DNA of 64,000 nt from Brumimicrobium mesophilum (lineage in GTDB: Bacteria; Bacteroidota; Bacteroidia; Flavobacteriales_D; Crocinitomicaceae). Each line of letters starts with the position of its first letter. Position 1 is the stretch's first letter. Shown piece after piece: positions 46,401-54,724 of the stretch. Position numbers and translations under genes: made by a program. The DNA lies in the NCBI RefSeq assembly GCF_003025005.1, contig NZ_PVSS01000005.1, forward strand, positions 213,606-277,605, read 5' to 3'. The notes under the pieces were generated by a model, which was given only the letters and a program-made list of their open reading frames with translations, was not told the origin of the DNA and made no database searches.

Positions 46401-46429
46401 ATCAATAAAAATAGGCCTACTTGTTTCAT
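43409..46429 (-). CDS. Large T9SS-secreted cargo protein, tandem copy 1
   Basis: A protein of 1006 residues from ATG 46429 (MKQVGLFLLM), which places a signal peptide ending TIKSQ at the N-terminus. An in-frame ATG at 46477 would add 16 residues ahead of it. The last ~80 residues are a type A T9SS sorting domain (INIFPNPATNQITI, GLSSGVYFVNVG, KLVIH), so the protein should be exported through the type IX system and attached or released at the cell surface. The body is unrecognised. NNNEVYEPHLGDYPCIKGD near residue 195 looks like an acidic, possibly calcium-binding loop. Its neighbour at 46550 is a full-length paralogue. Cysteine-containing segments are conserved between the two. Confidence 0.8.
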   Translation of the reverse strand: MKQVGLFLLMLLFGFNQTIKSQSTLDTISGNRISALINDEGRLFQDFINNSPGYEFPAGSQLKLIFNAGFWFGGTNQNGDLKLAAQYYTVNKDFYRGPYSTTGNYLDTAYMYGYQSGIWTVRKSEIIYHIDNFNQQGYVAPNAILNWPGNGDPTLGVSEQLAPYVDVNNNEVYEPHLGDYPCIKGDVASYQIMHDDGMHYASGGEKIGAEIHMMIYQFQSNNYIDSTTFIEISVINRGQNSFNDFKSTFYLDTDIGTHTHDYIGSDPSKNLMYSYKGGDDSQGQQPVLATYGINPPAIGIMSLNKSIQYSGTIVRPDFSPIPSTPTLPADYWNYMNGKWMNGDEWTYGGDGFGGTVPTQHLYDGNPYLGTGWTELDTDGNGTANQPTDRNILMSTVSESFTPGDTLVYNYAIIVNRRGDTLENVQGVIDIADSVQNYFDNATYSCIEQGTGIADIFEEEEKNLNLNFEITRLDGEGNMSRAVTFHKWTEENILIHNSLDKVRYARGKGPIEARLTDTINHAVGHFVLKFNEYVDVNTANWTVFHYDSIGGMLIDSVNSTSTIEIGNEQLIPQWGMAIRIKQENYICGSLGNQCAFRDRIAQPLETTLTFENANNEWLTGVKNLNQNTPLNWIMSGPNTNSTSNPPLDSIFGVHCYNSNGYDPYNIYSNLLNGIVAPSKLARFNDCLFSPLAAPNGMMNSYNSIAVLNMPPIYHPSIDVVFTDDTSKWTRSPVIELNKDESTSINGGKAGLLRQSSSVNKLGVPDGSGVGMGWFPGYAIDVETGRRLNIAFCENSTLTSDNGNDMIWNPTERLYDHNGNHVLGGQHVIYIFGGEEMGMPNYDEGAFIHQELSAQTSDGYKNVYANLSWVMQPLLKSGEQLNSSEARMRIRINKEFKTKILSNQNEGRPMFSWDAVPYDEIWLSISDEPKIGTINIFPNPATNQITIVWNEVRMDVIKITSYNGRVVKVIPLNGENSIKGEKIINLNGLSSGVYFVNVGSEVRKLVIH
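43674..43741. repeat. 68-bp perfect repeat shared with 46815-46882
   Basis: The same 68 bases occur at 46815-46882 in the neighbouring paralogue, encoding the end of the conserved block before the sorting domain (SNQNEGRPMFSWDAVPYDEI region). Flanking bases differ at synonymous positions. Confidence 0.8.
44985..45090. repeat. 106-bp perfect repeat shared with 48129-48234
   Basis: All 106 bases are identical to 48129-48234 in the paralogue (encoding the IADIFEEEEKNLNLNFEITR region), while sequences just outside differ at many third positions. This pattern suggests gene conversion or a recent recombination between the two tandem genes. Confidence 0.85.
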
Positions 46430-46549
46430 CTTATAAATTATTGGATTATTTAAAGTTAAGAAAAATAAAGAGTTCAATCAGCGATATAATGACTTATAAT
46501 TTGACATTCTTAGTTTTTCATTTTTGAATTTTATTACTCTAAGTTTCCA

Positions 46550-49500
46550 TTAATTAATCACCAACTTCCTCACCTCACTCCCAACATTCACATAGTAAAC
46601 ACCCGAAGAAAGTCCATTAATATCAATTACTTCCTCTCCTTTTAATGCATTGGCTCCATTTACAGGAATAATTTTCACTAGCCTACCATTGTAAGAATTG
46701 ATTTTAATCATATCCACTTTTACCTCATCCCAAGTGATTGTAATTTTGTTTGATGCTGGATTTGGGTAGATGTTGATTTTTCCAATTTTAGGTTCAGCAA
46801 TTGTTGACAACCAGATTTCATCATAAGGCACAGCATCCCAAGAAAACATTGGACGACCTTCATTCTGGTTAGATAGAATCTTCGTTTTAAATTCTTTATT
46901 GATGCGAATTCTCATTCTTGCTTCCGAGGAATTTAACTGTTCTCCTGATTTTAGAAGCGGTTGCATAACCCAAGATAAATTGGCATATACATTTTGAAAC
47001 CCATTTATTGTTTCTATTGAAAGTTCTTGGTGAATGAAAGCTCCTTGGTCATAAATCGGCATACCAAATTCTTCCCTTCCAAAAACATAAATAACATGTT
47101 GCCCTCCTAACACATATTCTCCATTATTATCGAAAATTCGCTCCGTTGGATTCCAAATCATGTCGTCTCCATTGTCATTTGTTAATGTGGAATTTTCACC
47201 AAAAGCAATATTCAATCTTCTTCCTGTTTCAACATCTATGGCATAGCCCGGGAACCATCCCATTCCAGTTCCAGAGCCATCTGGATTTCCTAATTTATCC
47301 ACCGAAGAACTTTGGCGTAAAAAACCTGCTTTCCCTCCTCCTATTGAACCTTGGTCAAAAGTATTGAGTTCAATTACTGGAGCTCTTGTCCATCTTGTGG
47401 TGTCATCAGTAAAAACTATATCAATACTTGGCTGATAGATAATTGCCTGGACAAGAGGTGTAATAGAATTGAAAACAGAGTTATTCCCTACAGACTCTGA
47501 AATAACCATTGGTGCTAAATAACATTCATTCGCTCTGGCTAACCAAGAAGGTGAAACAATCCCATCTGCTAGTTTACTATAAACATTAAAAGGATCGTAT
47601 CCATTAGATGGATAGCAGTTTGGATCAAATATGCTATCATTTGGCGAGGTATTTCCTTGTGGGAAAAAGTTTCCTGATCTTATCCAATTTAATGGTGTTA
47701 TTGCATTGGTATTCTTTACACCAGTCAACCATTCTATATTATTCTCAAAAGATAATTTTACTTCAAGAGGTAAAGCATGTTTTTCTCTTTCTGGACAAAT
47801 TGACGGAGGTGATGCACAAACATAATTCTCTTGTTTTATTCTAATTGCCATTCCCCATTGTGGAATTAATTGTTCGTTCCCGACATCAATTGACGAAGTG
47901 GAATTCACGGTTTCTAATAAATTACCCCCCATAGAATCGTAGTGATAAATTGTCCAATTAGCTGTATCTACAACATCATACTCATTAAACTTAATTACAA
48001 AATGGCCAATAGCATGACTAATAGTGTCTGTAAGGCGAGCTTCAATTGGACCTTTACCTCTTTCGTAGCGTATTTTATCAAATGAATTGTGAAACAAGAT
48101 ATCGTTTTCAGTTACTGTATGAAGTGTAACTGCACGAGACATATTTCCTTCACCGTCCAATCTTGTAATTTCGAAATTCAGATTTAAATTTTTCTCTTCC
48201 TCTTCAAAAATATCAGCTATTCCTGTACCTTGTTGAATACAAGAATGAATGATATTGTCGAAATAATTTTGAACGGAGTCCGCATATTCTATTAATCCTT
48301 GGACATTTTCAAGATTTTCACCCTGGCGATTTACAATCACCGCATAATTAAAAGTCATAATGTCTCCCGGGTTAAATGTCTCCCCAATTGTCGTGGCAAA
48401 AAACCTTCGGTCACCTATAGGAGCTGAGTTTCCGTTTCCATCTACATTCAACTCTGTCCAACCAGTTCCTAAATATGGGTTTCCATTTTTAAAATGATTT
48501 GCAGAAATAGTTCCACCGTATCCATTTCCACCGTAAGTCCAATCTGTTCCGTCTTTCCATTTTCCATTCATGTAATTCCAAAAATCGGCAGGAGAACTAG
48601 GGTCATCGGTTGCTGGTGTTCCTAAATCACTTCGGTTAAATGTCCATGAATATTCAAAGTCTTTATTTAAACTCATCAACCCTATGGCTGGTGCATTTAG
48701 ACCATATCCTGAAGCTCCAGATTGACCCTCATCAAAATTATCACCGTTATACGCGTAAACTAAATTTTTAGAAGGGGCTGAACCAATATAATCGTCTTCC
48801 GAAAAACCAATATCGGGATCCATGAAAATAGTTGCCTTAAAATCATTGAAAGAATTTTGACCTCTATTAATTACTTTAACTTCAATAAAAGTTGTTGAAT
48901 CAATAAAATCAGTAGATTGAACATGGTAGAGCATCAAGTGAATTTCAGCGCCAATTTTCTCATTTGGACCAACTACATGATCGAGGTCTTCGTGCATAAT
49001 TTGGTATGACGCCATGTCACCTTTTATACATGGATAATCTCCTAAATGCGGTTCATAAATTCCATTATTATTGATATCAACATAAGGAGCCAATTGCGTT
49101 GCAACACCGATAGAAGAATTTCCATTCCCAGGCCAATCTTTGATTACATCTGGAGCGATATACCCTTGTTGGTCAAAATTATCTATATGATAAATAATTT
49201 GTGATTTTCTAACCGTCCAAATTGCATTTTCGTAATTATAAATGAAAGCTGTATCAAGATATTGACCAGTAGAAGAAATTGGACCACGAGCAAAATTTTC
49301 TTTTGAATCGAATAAACGGGTTACCAGTTTGACCTCCCCATTTTGATTAGTTCCTCCAAACCATAATGCGCCCATAAAAATGAGATTATTTCCACTTCCT
49401 GAGGGAAATTCATAACCAGCAGAAGTGGTATATTCATTAAAAAATAGTCCTCCTTCATCATTAATTAATGCCGAAATACTATTTCCGTTAAGCGTATCCA

Positions 49501-49573
49501 TTAGCTGTTGAGCATTCAGATATTGGAATGAGGATAAAAATATTGTCGCTAAAATAAATCCTAGTTTCTTCAT
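46550..49573 (-). CDS. Large T9SS-secreted cargo protein, tandem copy 2
   Basis: A protein of 1007 residues from ATG 49573 (MKKLGFILAT), giving a signal peptide ending YLNAQ. ATG 49600 would add nine residues. It ends with a T9SS type A sorting domain (INIYPNPASNKITI, GLSSGVYYVNVG, KLVIN). It is collinear with copy 1 over its whole length, including SALINDEGxLF, FGGTNQNGE, YIAPDVIKDWPGNGN and TGWTELNVDGNG. The pair differs mainly in the middle (residues 620-720). Each gene has its own upstream spacer (120 bp for copy 1), so they may be separately expressed. The function is unknown. Confidence 0.8.
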   Translation of the reverse strand: MKKLGFILATIFLSSFQYLNAQQLMDTLNGNSISALINDEGGLFFNEYTTSAGYEFPSGSGNNLIFMGALWFGGTNQNGEVKLVTRLFDSKENFARGPISSTGQYLDTAFIYNYENAIWTVRKSQIIYHIDNFDQQGYIAPDVIKDWPGNGNSSIGVATQLAPYVDINNNGIYEPHLGDYPCIKGDMASYQIMHEDLDHVVGPNEKIGAEIHLMLYHVQSTDFIDSTTFIEVKVINRGQNSFNDFKATIFMDPDIGFSEDDYIGSAPSKNLVYAYNGDNFDEGQSGASGYGLNAPAIGLMSLNKDFEYSWTFNRSDLGTPATDDPSSPADFWNYMNGKWKDGTDWTYGGNGYGGTISANHFKNGNPYLGTGWTELNVDGNGNSAPIGDRRFFATTIGETFNPGDIMTFNYAVIVNRQGENLENVQGLIEYADSVQNYFDNIIHSCIQQGTGIADIFEEEEKNLNLNFEITRLDGEGNMSRAVTLHTVTENDILFHNSFDKIRYERGKGPIEARLTDTISHAIGHFVIKFNEYDVVDTANWTIYHYDSMGGNLLETVNSTSSIDVGNEQLIPQWGMAIRIKQENYVCASPPSICPEREKHALPLEVKLSFENNIEWLTGVKNTNAITPLNWIRSGNFFPQGNTSPNDSIFDPNCYPSNGYDPFNVYSKLADGIVSPSWLARANECYLAPMVISESVGNNSVFNSITPLVQAIIYQPSIDIVFTDDTTRWTRAPVIELNTFDQGSIGGGKAGFLRQSSSVDKLGNPDGSGTGMGWFPGYAIDVETGRRLNIAFGENSTLTNDNGDDMIWNPTERIFDNNGEYVLGGQHVIYVFGREEFGMPIYDQGAFIHQELSIETINGFQNVYANLSWVMQPLLKSGEQLNSSEARMRIRINKEFKTKILSNQNEGRPMFSWDAVPYDEIWLSTIAEPKIGKINIYPNPASNKITITWDEVKVDMIKINSYNGRLVKIIPVNGANALKGEEVIDINGLSSGVYYVNVGSEVRKLVIN

Positions 49574-49648
49574 GATTGTAGTTTTAAAGTAGAAGTGCAT
49601 AATAAAATAACTCCTACTACAATTACGTATTTTCTTGAGAATGGGTTG

Positions 49649-49691
49649 AAAAAAATAGGAATTATAAAAATTGATATTTCATAATTCCTAT
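49649..49691 (-). terminator. Terminator after the 49723 lipoprotein gene
   Basis: Read on the minus strand, ATAGGAATTAT (49691-49681) pairs with ATAATTCCTAT (49665-49655), followed by T6. The 11-bp stem is perfect with a 15-nt loop, and it lies about 30 bases past the stop codon of the lipoprotein gene. Confidence 0.75.
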
Positions 49692-49722
49692 ATAGAACTA
49701 CATTTAATGAGGTATTAATAAC

Positions 49723-50499
49723 CTAGTTTTGCGTTAGTCCAACAATTAAAAAGATTAAGCCTATAACCAATAGAACCAATCCAATTAAAATAGAAACGAG
49801 CAAAAATAAAAGGAATCCAAGAATTAGTATTACTAAACCTGCCACAGCTAATGGACTCATCGAATTAGATTCAGCTGGTTGCTCAACTTTACTGGATTCA
49901 ACAGTTTCTATTTTTACAACTTTAGTCTCAGCTTGAGTTTCCTTTTTAGCGTTAAAAACATCCTTTGTCCCATTGACATATTTAACCATGAATACTTCTG
50001 AAACACTTAAGCTGTATGTAGGACCATCTAAATTATCACATTTTTTATATTTGATTTTTGTTTCTTCAATCTCTAAAACTTTAGCGCTTATTTCGTCACC
50101 ATTAACTTTAGTGATCACATCACACTTTTCGCTTTCTTGATCCACTCTAATGTTTAAATCTAAAGTTTCATTCGGAGTAAAAGTTAAAGTTTCATTAGAA
50201 TTAATCTGATCAACATGATCTCTTGAACCAGTTTCATTAAGTTCATCCAAAGCTAAATTCGACATGGATTTTTCTTCATTTATAGAACTATTTCTATTGA
50301 ATTGTTCATTACTTTCAATCAGGCTATATTTAGATTTAGCTGATGACTTCTCCTTGATGTTAGCGATATTCGATTTGGTGTTCTTATTTAATTTCACATG
50401 GTAACCACCAGTATGAAGTCGTTTTTCAATTGAACATGAGTTCATAAATGATACCATAAAAATAATAGCAAAACAAGTAGTAAGTTTGAATTTTTTCAT
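49723..50499 (-). CDS. Lipoprotein with C-terminal membrane helices, unknown function
   Basis: A 258-residue protein. The signal peptide ends FMNSC, giving a likely lipidated Cys22, followed by the Bacteroidota-style segment IEKRLHTGGYHVKLNK. A small domain near 130-185 (CDVITKVNGDEISAKVLEIE and a second part IKYKKCDNLDGPTYSL) is common in this phylum but without a known role. The last 45 residues hold two very hydrophobic helices. Having both a lipid anchor and C-terminal membrane helices is unusual and implies inner-membrane retention. A clear terminator follows. Confidence 0.65.
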   Translation of the reverse strand: MKKFKLTTCFAIIFMVSFMNSCSIEKRLHTGGYHVKLNKNTKSNIANIKEKSSAKSKYSLIESNEQFNRNSSINEEKSMSNLALDELNETGSRDHVDQINSNETLTFTPNETLDLNIRVDQESEKCDVITKVNGDEISAKVLEIEETKIKYKKCDNLDGPTYSLSVSEVFMVKYVNGTKDVFNAKKETQAETKVVKIETVESSKVEQPAESNSMSPLAVAGLVILILGFLLFLLVSILIGLVLLVIGLIFLIVGLTQN

Positions 50500-50611
50500 A
50501 AGTGTAATTTAGTTATTTTCTTAAATATAGGAAATATTTCATTTTACACTCTAGAAAAAAATAGACTTTATGGGATGGTCTTGGATTCAAATTTGTTTTC
50601 TCCAACTTTCT

Positions 50612-51832
50612 TTAAAAATAATATCTTAATGCAAGACCTCCTCCAAAACTTGGATTTCTTCTCTCTAAGAATTCCCAGTTGAAATGAGATTTTAAATTTT
50701 GATTTACTTGCCCAAATGCCATTAGAGAGTATTTTCCAATTTTATATGCTATAGCAGGTCGAACAAACAAAGTAATTCCATAAGTTGAAATTTCAGGTGT
50801 TTCTAATTGTGAACTTTCATCTAATTCACTGAATTTTCCTACACTGAAATTACTCCCAGCGGTTAAATCAAGATTCCAATTTTGAAGCAGCACTCGATTA
50901 TAGGTTAATCCAATGCCTACATTAATTTGCTGAAATTTATACTTAATATCTTCAGATAAAAAAGTTGGTACGAAAATAAAAGTATCTGGCATTGAAACTC
51001 CAATATCTTTTGGAATACTATCCCAGGTTGTCAACTCACCTCTTTGAAGAATGTTATGATGTGCAAATCCCAAACCTAAATTGATAGAAAATGAACTTGA
51101 AATATTCCTTTGATATTCTAATCTAAATTCGGAAGTATGGATGTGAATAGTTCCATTTTCTAGGTTCTCGAATCCTTCTTGAGATCTATTTGACCTACTG
51201 GATTCAAAAGCATAATTAACAAAACCGGTTAAGCTTCCATGACTTTGTTTTTTGCCTTCTAAACCAAGACTTGAAGTCTTATTTACGTGAACTAAAACTT
51301 GTCTTAAAGGACTTACCTCAATTGAATTGGTTAGTCCTTTCTTGGATAGAAAATTAACATTGAGTTTTGGTGTTATAAACAAATTACTTAAATTTTTTAT
51401 CTCAACCGCTTTAAAACTGTTTTGTTGTTTATTAAATAAAATTGAAGGATTTATGACTGCTTCTTTTTCAATATTAACAGGTTTTGCATCAACATTCATC
51501 AGGTTATTTTGTGTCTTTTGAATAGCTTTCAAATCGATATCCAATTCAGTTTCAGTTTCATCCTTCTTGTCATTATTTACATTAATTTTCGAAAGATAAA
51601 CTGGAGCATTTGAAACTTTTTGTGAGGAAGAAGGAGTAAAACAAATTCCAATTAGTAAAGCGAATAATCCCAAAAAAGAAGCAGCAAAAAATAGCCAAAA
51701 ACCAATTTTTCGTTCTTTCTTATTTGAAAATAGACTTTCATCTATTGCCGATTTCAATGACGCATCAGGGGTAGCCAAAAACCCTTCGAATTCATCTTTA
51801 AAAAGGTCGTCTATATTTTCAAGCTCTTTCAT
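50612..51832 (-). CDS. Sigma-factor partner: single transmembrane helix plus beta-barrel domain
   Basis: A 406-residue protein. Residues 1-42 are charged and probably cytoplasmic. A membrane helix spans about 43-65 (FWLFFAASFLGLFALLIGIC), a Lys/Asn-rich linker follows to about 200, and the C-terminal 200 residues have outer-membrane barrel character, ending SFGGGLALRYYF. Its start overlaps the upstream ECF sigma gene by 14 bases. Many Bacteroidota ECF genes are coupled to such membrane proteins, which are thought to act as anti-sigma or sensor proteins. No classic zinc anti-sigma motif is present. The arrangement would let one chain reach from cytoplasm to outer membrane. Confidence 0.65.
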   Translation of the reverse strand: MKELENIDDLFKDEFEGFLATPDASLKSAIDESLFSNKKERKIGFWLFFAASFLGLFALLIGICFTPSSSQKVSNAPVYLSKINVNNDKKDETETELDIDLKAIQKTQNNLMNVDAKPVNIEKEAVINPSILFNKQQNSFKAVEIKNLSNLFITPKLNVNFLSKKGLTNSIEVSPLRQVLVHVNKTSSLGLEGKKQSHGSLTGFVNYAFESSRSNRSQEGFENLENGTIHIHTSEFRLEYQRNISSSFSINLGLGFAHHNILQRGELTTWDSIPKDIGVSMPDTFIFVPTFLSEDIKYKFQQINVGIGLTYNRVLLQNWNLDLTAGSNFSVGKFSELDESSQLETPEISTYGITLFVRPAIAYKIGKYSLMAFGQVNQNLKSHFNWEFLERRNPSFGGGLALRYYF

Positions 51833-52361
51833 CTTTTTTTCTTTCTTGAATTAATTTTTGAATCATCGATCTTGCTTTTGACAATTGAGATTTAGAGGTA
51901 CCAACGGAAATCCCTAAATGTTCAGCAATTTCAATATGACTTAAATTGTCTAAAACAAACAAGTTAAAAACTGTTCGATATCCATCCGGCAATTGTTGTA
52001 ACACAAGCATTAATCGTCCTTTCAAATCATCTTTTTGTATTTCAGGATAAGTCCATTCCACGTTGTTTGAGAAATCATTTTCATTACTACTGAGTACCAT
52101 TTTCCTCTGTTTTTTTAAGAAATTTATAGCTGAATTGATAACGATGCTCTTTATCCATGGCGCAAGTGGCCGTTCTTCATTAAATGAATTCCTTGCTTCG
52201 TAAATTTTAATAAAACTGATTTGTAGAACTTCCTGTGCATCATCTTTGCAATGTGTGTAACGAATACAAACGGCAAACATAGCAGGAGCAAATTGCTCAT
52301 AAATGCAATCAAAAGCTTTTTTATCTCCGTTTATAAAATCAGAAATCTGCTTGTTTGTCAT
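51819..52361 (-). CDS. ECF RNA polymerase sigma factor
   Basis: A 180-residue sigma-70-family factor of the extracytoplasmic function type. Region 2 (residues 10-75) contains the CKDDAQEVLQISFIKIYEA core-binding and -10 helix. Region 4 (115-170) has LPDGYRTVFNLFVLD and the helix-turn-helix HIEIAEHLGISVGTSKSQLSKAR. It is translationally coupled to the membrane partner downstream, which presumably controls its release. Target promoters cannot be predicted from this window. Confidence 0.92.
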   Translation of the reverse strand: MTNKQISDFINGDKKAFDCIYEQFAPAMFAVCIRYTHCKDDAQEVLQISFIKIYEARNSFNEERPLAPWIKSIVINSAINFLKKQRKMVLSSNENDFSNNVEWTYPEIQKDDLKGRLMLVLQQLPDGYRTVFNLFVLDNLSHIEIAEHLGISVGTSKSQLSKARSMIQKLIQERKKDERA

Positions 52362-52436
52362 TGAATTTCACTTAAATCTTTAGACTATTTCTCAGCCTTA
52401 TGATTACATTAAAAAATGTTTGAGGCTATTTGATTT

Positions 52437-52877
52437 TTAGCGTTGCAGTTTCATATAAAATCCGCAAGCTCCTACTCCAAAAGATTGAGAATTTTCATCA
52501 ATATTCATTGTATCTCCAACAATTACAAATTCCCCCAATTCGGATTGATCTATGGAAAGATAAGTATTGCCATTTGCCTGTATTACATCATATTGATAAG
52601 TACCAGTAGGTAATGAATAATAAACTGAGCTCGAACCATTGTTTTCTACAATCAAATCGTTGGCGCCAAACAACCAAGTTACATCACCCAATGCATATTG
52701 TTCATTTGCACCAACAATACCACCAAATATCTGCACTAAATTCCACTTTCCATGAAATTCTGACTTAGTTCTATTGATATTATTTTCACTAATTGAAGGC
52801 TTCTCTTTTGTGCATCCAACACAGATCCCAATAAATGCGATTAAGAAAAATTGAATAATAAAATTTGTATTTTTCAT
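52437..52877 (-). CDS. Small lipocalin-like lipoprotein
   Basis: A 146-residue protein with a lipobox ending GICVGC (Cys22) and a mature beta-rich chain starting after an Asn/Ser linker: FHGKWNLVQIFGGI, then alternating strands and a closing GACGFYMKLQR. The GKWNL start and final strand resemble lipocalin-like or META-type lipoproteins of Bacteroidota. It is 11 bases downstream of another lipoprotein gene, so the two are probably cotranscribed. Function unknown. Confidence 0.65.
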   Translation of the reverse strand: MKNTNFIIQFFLIAFIGICVGCTKEKPSISENNINRTKSEFHGKWNLVQIFGGIVGANEQYALGDVTWLFGANDLIVENNGSSSVYYSLPTGTYQYDVIQANGNTYLSIDQSELGEFVIVGDTMNIDENSQSFGVGACGFYMKLQR

Positions 52878-52888
52878 AACATTTAAAA

Positions 52889-53356
52889 TTAATTAAAAAT
52901 AACTTGTTTATTCGTCTTGTCTATTTTCACAACAATGTAAGGTTGTGTGATAACTGTAGTAGCATTTCCACCAGGAAAAGACTTGTCAATAGTGACAGCG
53001 ATGTTATTGTTATTTTCAACAATATTTGTATAATTAATCGCGTGCCCACCAGACATTTTAATTTCATCGATAGAAACTAAAACCGTCCATTGAGAAAAAT
53101 CTACATGTTGTTCGTTGAATCTATAGGTCACATCATTCTTGGAATCCATCTGTGCTTTAAGTGCATTCCAAGTAATGGAATCATTTATAACATAATTCTC
53201 CTCTATAAACCCTTCACTAGACCCTCCATATAAATTATCTTGACCAATTAAATGCATACTGATTTGGTTAGATTCTGGAGAAGTATTTTTCTTCTCACAG
53301 CTGAATAATCCAAAACCTAAAATTAAAGTTCCTAATATAAATTGTTTTGCTTTCAT
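52889..53356 (-). CDS. Lipoprotein with PrcB-like C-terminal domain
   Basis: A 155-residue protein with a lipobox ending GLFSC (Cys20). The C-terminal half (TWNALKAQMDS, WTVLVSIDEIKMSGGHAI, ATTVITQPYIVVKID) follows the pattern of the PrcB C-terminal domain, known from the dentilisin protease complex of Treponema and found in many stand-alone lipoproteins. It may help assemble or inhibit a protease, but none is adjacent. It forms a pair with the following lipoprotein gene. Confidence 0.65.
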   Translation of the reverse strand: MKAKQFILGTLILGFGLFSCEKKNTSPESNQISMHLIGQDNLYGGSSEGFIEENYVINDSITWNALKAQMDSKNDVTYRFNEQHVDFSQWTVLVSIDEIKMSGGHAINYTNIVENNNNIAVTIDKSFPGGNATTVITQPYIVVKIDKTNKQVIFN

Positions 53357-53560
53357 CTTGAATTGTTTTAATGAGTATATTTATTCTACACTAAATACAA
53401 TTGAGATATTGAAGGGTTGTCTGAACTATTGTTGAATTAAGAAATTATTTTTCATACGTGAAATTTTGATTTAAACTTTAGGTTAAAATCTTGAGGAATT
53501 AAATTGCTGAATCAATGGCCTTTTTCAATATTTCAATTCTTAAATACTTAGAACCAAAAC

Positions 53561-54715
53561 CTATTCTTCAATCTCAGGTTTTTTATTCTGGCCGTAATCT
53601 GGTCTATCCTCTTTAGACATGTGAATAGTTCTTTGAGGGAATGGAATTTTGATTCCGTTTTGTTTGAATAAGCGGTCTATTTCAAAACGAATTTCTGATT
53701 TATAATACTCAGCAAACCATTTCTGATTTGCCCAAAAAAGCAATTCCATCTCTAAAGCATATTCTCCGAAATCCAAAATCCTAACCATTACAGGTCGTTT
53801 TTTACTGACCTCTGGATGGCTTAATGCAGCTTGTTTCAAAAGCTTTTTCACCAATTCTGTATCTGTTCCGTAGGCAACCCTTAAGGTGATATTAAAACGT
53901 GTATGTCCAGTACTAAAAGTCCAGTTTTCAACTTGATCTTGAGTCAATAAAGAGTTGGGAATAATTAAAGTATTTCCATCACGGGTTTCGACTTTGGTTG
54001 TTCTCACATTGATTTTCAATACCCTTCCGATAATTTCTTCTCCAGTTACAGGACTAAAGAGCCTTACGATATCACTAACCTTAATTGTTCCTTCAAATAA
54101 AAGAACGATTCCAGAAATCATATCTCGAAACATTCCTTGCAATCCTAGGGCTAAAGCGGCAAAAATTGCTGCAGAACCTACAACCAATCCACTGAGGTCT
54201 GTAAATACAATCTGAAGTGAAAAAACAACAGCAAAAACATAAATAATATATTTAGCAAATTGTAAATAAACAAATCGTGTTCCTTCATCAAAGTCATCAT
54301 TATCTTTAAATCTTCGGTCTATATAAAGTCTGAAAATATTAATAATAAAACGAGAAATTACAAAGATTAGAATGATAGTAATGACATCCATCATGCTGAT
54401 ATGGAATCTACCATCAGCTTTTTTTGGAATAATATCATAGCTTAAAAATTCACGAATGGAAATTACATCATTTTCGATTCTAAAAGCTTGAAAACCGACA
54501 ACTAATGCTCCTAAAATCAACAATTGATTTAAAACCTTTAAAATGGTAATTCGAGTACCTTTTATTTTAATGTTAGGTTTTTTCAAATATCTTTTCAGCA
54601 TCCTTTTGATGAACTTATTCAAAATAACTGTAAGAATTATTGTTGCAATCCAGATCAGAATAATCCAAAAAGAAGCGATATATGGCCCAACTTTAAATTC
54701 GAAAAACATTAACAT
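53561..54715 (-). CDS. Mechanosensitive channel of the MscS family
   Basis: A 384-residue membrane protein. Four hydrophobic segments are visible (near residues 12-35, 68-85, 108-128 and 155-175), then the pore helix and the conserved beta domain: GSAAIFAALALGLQGMFRD, and GTIKVSDIVRL followed by the INVRTTKVETRDG and IIPNSLLTQ segments. MscS channels release solutes on osmotic downshock. It starts nine bases after the dnaG stop and so is the last gene of a dnaG-mscS pair. ATG 54709 is an alternative start. Confidence 0.9.
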   Translation of the reverse strand: MLMFFEFKVGPYIASFWIILIWIATIILTVILNKFIKRMLKRYLKKPNIKIKGTRITILKVLNQLLILGALVVGFQAFRIENDVISIREFLSYDIIPKKADGRFHISMMDVITIILIFVISRFIINIFRLYIDRRFKDNDDFDEGTRFVYLQFAKYIIYVFAVVFSLQIVFTDLSGLVVGSAAIFAALALGLQGMFRDMISGIVLLFEGTIKVSDIVRLFSPVTGEEIIGRVLKINVRTTKVETRDGNTLIIPNSLLTQDQVENWTFSTGHTRFNITLRVAYGTDTELVKKLLKQAALSHPEVSKKRPVMVRILDFGEYALEMELLFWANQKWFAEYYKSEIRFEIDRLFKQNGIKIPFPQRTIHMSKEDRPDYGQNKKPEIEE

Positions 54716-54724
54716 AGTTTAAAA

